This document shows positions 61,650 to 64,000 of a DNA stretch of 64,000 nucleotides, one piece after another (the first letter of the stretch is position 1; every line of letters starts with the position of its first letter). The translations under genes were made by a program, and so were the position numbers. The notes under the pieces were generated by a model. The model was not told the DNA's origin, made no database searches, and saw only the letters and a program-made list of their open reading frames with translations. Origin of the DNA: Neobacillus mesonae (GTDB taxonomy: Bacteria; Bacillota; Bacilli; Bacillales; Cytobacillaceae); assembly GCF_023715155.1 (NCBI RefSeq), contig NZ_JAMBNQ010000023.1, positions 1 through 64,000 of the forward strand, written 5' to 3'.

Positions 61650-62651
61650 TTAGAGTAATACCATTTCTTTTGTTTCAAAAGACTTAGTAGCAGCTACTGC
61701 GATTTCTAATGCAATCCTTCCATCTAGCTCTGTAATTTGTGGTCGCTCATTTTTTTGTAAACACTCTATAAAGTGAGCTAGTTCATGCAAAAAAGCATCT
61801 TTGAATTTGATTGGAAAATTAGGGATATTATCGTAAACGCTTCCTTTAGGGGTCAAGATTTTTATGTCGTGATGTTGGATAGATCCCATCTGGATCGATC
61901 CTTCAGTTCCAACTACTTCACCTCTGATATCATAACCAAATGTTGAATTTCGACTTGCCTCGATATCACATGATGCTCCATTTTGAAAATTTATTAAAGT
62001 TACTGATTGATCCACATCTCCGTATTTTTTCATAAATGGATGCACTAATACATTACCAAATGTTTTAATTGAATGAACTTCATCCCCAATTAAGAAACGA
62101 GCAATATCATATTCATGAATAGCTAAATCCAAGAAAATGCCTCCACTTGTCTTAATATAGTCTTCTGGAGGCGAGCCAGGATCTCGGCTAACTCCTTTGT
62201 AATAGATGGGTTTTCCTATATCCCCATTCTTAATTAGTCGTTTTGCTTCTGTGTATGCTGGATCAAACCGTCTCATAAATCCAACTTGACAATACACGTT
62301 ATTCTTGTGAATTTCCCGAATAACTTTTTCTGCTTCTTCTAAAGTTTCTGTCAATGGTTTATCAACAAATATATGCTTTTTACTTCTAGCCGCTTGTATT
62401 ATTAGATCAGCATGCGTTTTTGTAGGGGTAACAATTATAACTGCTTCAATTGATGGATCCTCAAATACTTCTTGCGAATTTGTTGTCCATTTTTTCACAC
62501 CCAATTCACGGGCTACCTTTTCAGCACTCTCTTTTCTTGAGGCAACTACTGTTACTAATTCAGCACCTTTTATGCGTGTTACAAGATTTTCAGCATGCCA
62601 ATAACCTAATCTTCCAACTCCAAAGACAGCACATCTAATCTTTTCCTTCAT
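61650..62651 (-). CDS. IolG-like Gfo/Idh/MocA dehydrogenase (paralogue A)
   Basis: 333 aa. AVFGVGRLGYWHAENLV, VDKPLTETLEEAEKVI (Asp-Lys-Pro instead of the usual Glu-Lys-Pro), CQVGFMRRFDPAYTEAKRLI, IHEYDIARFLIGDEV. It is the closest relative of the 57727 protein. First gene of the iolD-iolB run, under the three operators at 62700-62967. Predicted inositol 2-dehydrogenase or an isomer-specific variant. Confidence 0.85.
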   Translation of the reverse strand: MKEKIRCAVFGVGRLGYWHAENLVTRIKGAELVTVVASRKESAEKVARELGVKKWTTNSQEVFEDPSIEAVIIVTPTKTHADLIIQAARSKKHIFVDKPLTETLEEAEKVIREIHKNNVYCQVGFMRRFDPAYTEAKRLIKNGDIGKPIYYKGVSRDPGSPPEDYIKTSGGIFLDLAIHEYDIARFLIGDEVHSIKTFGNVLVHPFMKKYGDVDQSVTLINFQNGASCDIEASRNSTFGYDIRGEVVGTEGSIQMGSIQHHDIKILTPKGSVYDNIPNFPIKFKDAFLHELAHFIECLQKNERPQITELDGRIALEIAVAATKSFETKEMVLL

Positions 62652-62699
62652 AGCCCCACCTGCACTTTTAATAGTTTTTATGTCAATTAACTAAAAAAA

Positions 62700-62967
62700 G
62701 TTAACCGCTTAACAAATTGGCATTTTTTAAAGCGAAAAAGTTAATTATTCGCTATTAAAACTTATAATATTTCCGCCTTTTAATATAAAACCTACAAAAC
62801 ATCCAATATTTATTGGAGTCCTTTTATCCTTTCTTATGAAGCGCTTAACAAAAGGTTAAAAAATTAAAACGCTTTCTTTCCTGAATTCCGTTTAGAATGG
62901 ACAAGAAAGTAAACATTAATCTTCCAATATCATATTTTTTTCTATCAATTAAAATGAAGCGCTTAAC
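62700..62967. promoter_or_regulatory. Triple LacI-type operator region and possible cre site
   Basis: GTTAACCGCTTAAC (62700-62713) and two identical ATGAAGCGCTTAAC copies (62836-62849 and 62954-62967), 118 bp apart. They lie upstream of the iolG-like/iolD/iolB operon. Multiple spaced operators suggest looping repression. A cre-like sequence with two mismatches lies at about 62864-62880. No gene is seen in this gap. Confidence 0.7.
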
Positions 62968-63075
62968 AAAAATCTTGATTTGAGTATATTACATTAAAAT
63001 TCGTAATGCAACAAAAATTTAAATTATTTTAATTAGAAGCATTACTCCATCGTCATTTTTTCATAAAATATTTTA

Positions 63076-64000
63076 TCATTCTTTATAACTTTTGTACTTA
63101 AGTGGCTTGCTTTCTAATTCTTTTTGATACCTATTTACGGTTTCCAACTTATACCACACCAATGATAACACCGTTCCAGTTAAACCTAGAAACCCGGCAA
63201 TAAAAAACACGGTTTCTAATCCGTTGCTTTGAGTAAACTTACCAGCAATAAACGGGCCGAAGAAAATTCCTAATGCATAACAGGATTGAAAAAAACCCAT
63301 TGCTGTAGCATAATTCTTGTTTGGTATTTCTTGTATTGCCATGCCCATTAATAATGGAATTAACATTCCAAGGGCAAACCCGTTAAAAATCTGTGTTACA
63401 TAGAGCACAGTTAAATCAGTGACTAATGGAATAACCATTGAAAATACAGCAGTACCTAAAAAACCGGCAAACAAAACATGCCATCTATTAAAACGAGTAA
63501 GCAAATACTGACCAGTAACAATTGGTGCTAAAGCATGAGGTATCATAAAACTAAATACTAGAACAATTAAACTCTCTTTTGTAGCACCAATGTTCAATGC
63601 TTGATTTGTAGAAAAACCAAACATTGTAATAAATAGTACAGAATGAGCAAGTGCTGATAGCAATGATGCCTTTAAAATCAAAGGATGTTTTACTACTTCA
63701 TGTATCTGGATATTTTGTTTTATTAGTTCCTTTTTATTGCTTTCTTTAATCCAAAATGACATGGTAAAGCCAATTATTCCAATGAAAGCTCCAAAGTAAA
63801 ATGGCGCTTTCCACCCCCACTTACCAATGAGATAACCACTTAGTCCCATACTAGTTAATTGGGCTAAAACTGTAATACATTGTATATTCCCCATTGCTTT
63901 AGTTGACTCTTCTTTTTTAAAGTAACTTGCATATAAAACAGTAAAAGCAACCCATGTTGAAGCTGTAATTCCTGAAATAACCCTAGAAACCAAGGCAAAT
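63076..64000 (-). CDS. MFS transporter, partial (runs off the right edge)
   Basis: The frame is open to the window end, so the N-terminus is missing (at least 308 aa present). About 8-9 membrane segments are present, with the central charged loop WIKESNKKELIKQNIQIHEVVKHP between the two halves. The motif SRVISGITASTWVAFTVLYASYF belongs to TM4-TM5 of 12-TM major facilitator proteins. It is likely an uptake or export system for the catabolic island. Substrate unknown. Confidence 0.8.
   Translation of the reverse strand, partial: FALVSRVISGITASTWVAFTVLYASYFKKEESTKAMGNIQCITVLAQLTSMGLSGYLIGKWGWKAPFYFGAFIGIIGFTMSFWIKESNKKELIKQNIQIHEVVKHPLILKASLLSALAHSVLFITMFGFSTNQALNIGATKESLIVLVFSFMIPHALAPIVTGQYLLTRFNRWHVLFAGFLGTAVFSMVIPLVTDLTVLYVTQIFNGFALGMLIPLLMGMAIQEIPNKNYATAMGFFQSCYALGIFFGPFIAGKFTQSNGLETVFFIAGFLGLTGTVLSLVWYKLETVNRYQKELESKPLKYKSYKE

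Noticed and set aside
1..64000. CRISPR arrays, tRNA or rRNA genes
   Set aside because: No regularly spaced repeat array and no tRNA- or rRNA-like sequence was noticed. This was read by eye, not by a search tool.

Overview
The window reads as part of a large low-GC plasmid, or a plasmid-derived island, from a Bacillaceae bacterium (Bacillus/Priestia-like). The reasons are the AT-rich sequence, strong Gram-positive ribosome binding sites, a Spo0E-type phosphatase, an SR1P-like peptide, a perfect CcpA (cre) site, and a plasmid backbone at the left end. No rRNA, tRNA or CRISPR array was seen.

1-12.8 kb, plasmid backbone. A primase-polymerase type Rep (minus strand) has a long leader. The leader carries an intrinsic terminator, an upstream competitor arm and a likely antisense RNA, so it looks like a transcription attenuator. 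Iteron-like repeats and a large cruciform-type palindrome lie beyond its 3' end. Next come a MerR/DUF3967-like protein, an actin-type (ParM/Alp7A-like) partition operon, an Xre regulator, a frameshifted gene, a small RNA gene with a cre site inside its promoter, an unknown membrane-anchored protein, and a minus-strand transfer-type operon (ribbon-helix-helix protein, three small membrane proteins, and a large P-loop ATPase with unusual Walker motifs).

12.8-24 kb, defence and accessory genes. A complete type I restriction-modification operon (hsdM-hsdS-hsdR) is followed by a PC4/YdbC-like ssDNA-binding protein, a PIN-type (DUF4935-like) protein, a HEPN-like protein, and a serine resolvase with a res-like region and small genes. 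One of these small genes has an in-frame stop.

24.0-28.7 kb, transposon. 24-bp terminal inverted repeats with TGTCA/TGACA ends and a 7-bp target duplication bound a Tn552/Tn5053-like element. Most of its transposition genes are missing (only the C-terminus of a TniB-like ATPase remains). It carries an MFS pump, an anchored flavodoxin, an NmrA-like protein, an aldo/keto reductase and a MerR regulator. To its right are a TetR regulator with a divergent carboxymuconolactone decarboxylase/SDR/cupin operon, and a second resolvase with a res-like site.

32.8-64 kb, catabolic island. Nearly all genes are on the minus strand. IolG-like dehydrogenases, IolE, IolD and IolB would convert inositol to 2-deoxy-5-keto-gluconate (DKG). 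The usual next genes (iolC kinase, iolJ aldolase, CoA-dependent iolA) are not in the window. Instead there is a split transketolase, a hydrolytic-type aldehyde dehydrogenase, malic enzyme, RpiB, a phosphofructokinase-like enzyme and an FbaA-type aldolase. Together these suggest an undescribed route: transketolase removes the C2 ketol unit of DKG onto glyceraldehyde-3-P, giving xylulose-5-P and malate semialdehyde. The aldehyde dehydrogenase and malic enzyme take the C4 product to pyruvate. RpiB/transketolase/PFK/aldolase recycle pentose phosphate to triose phosphate. A palindromic LacI-type operator (core AAGCGCTT) recurs in front of most of these genes, next to two tandem lacI-family genes. 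Uptake would be through an RbsABC-type transporter with three alternative binding proteins, plus a sugar porter and an MFS transporter cut by the window edge.
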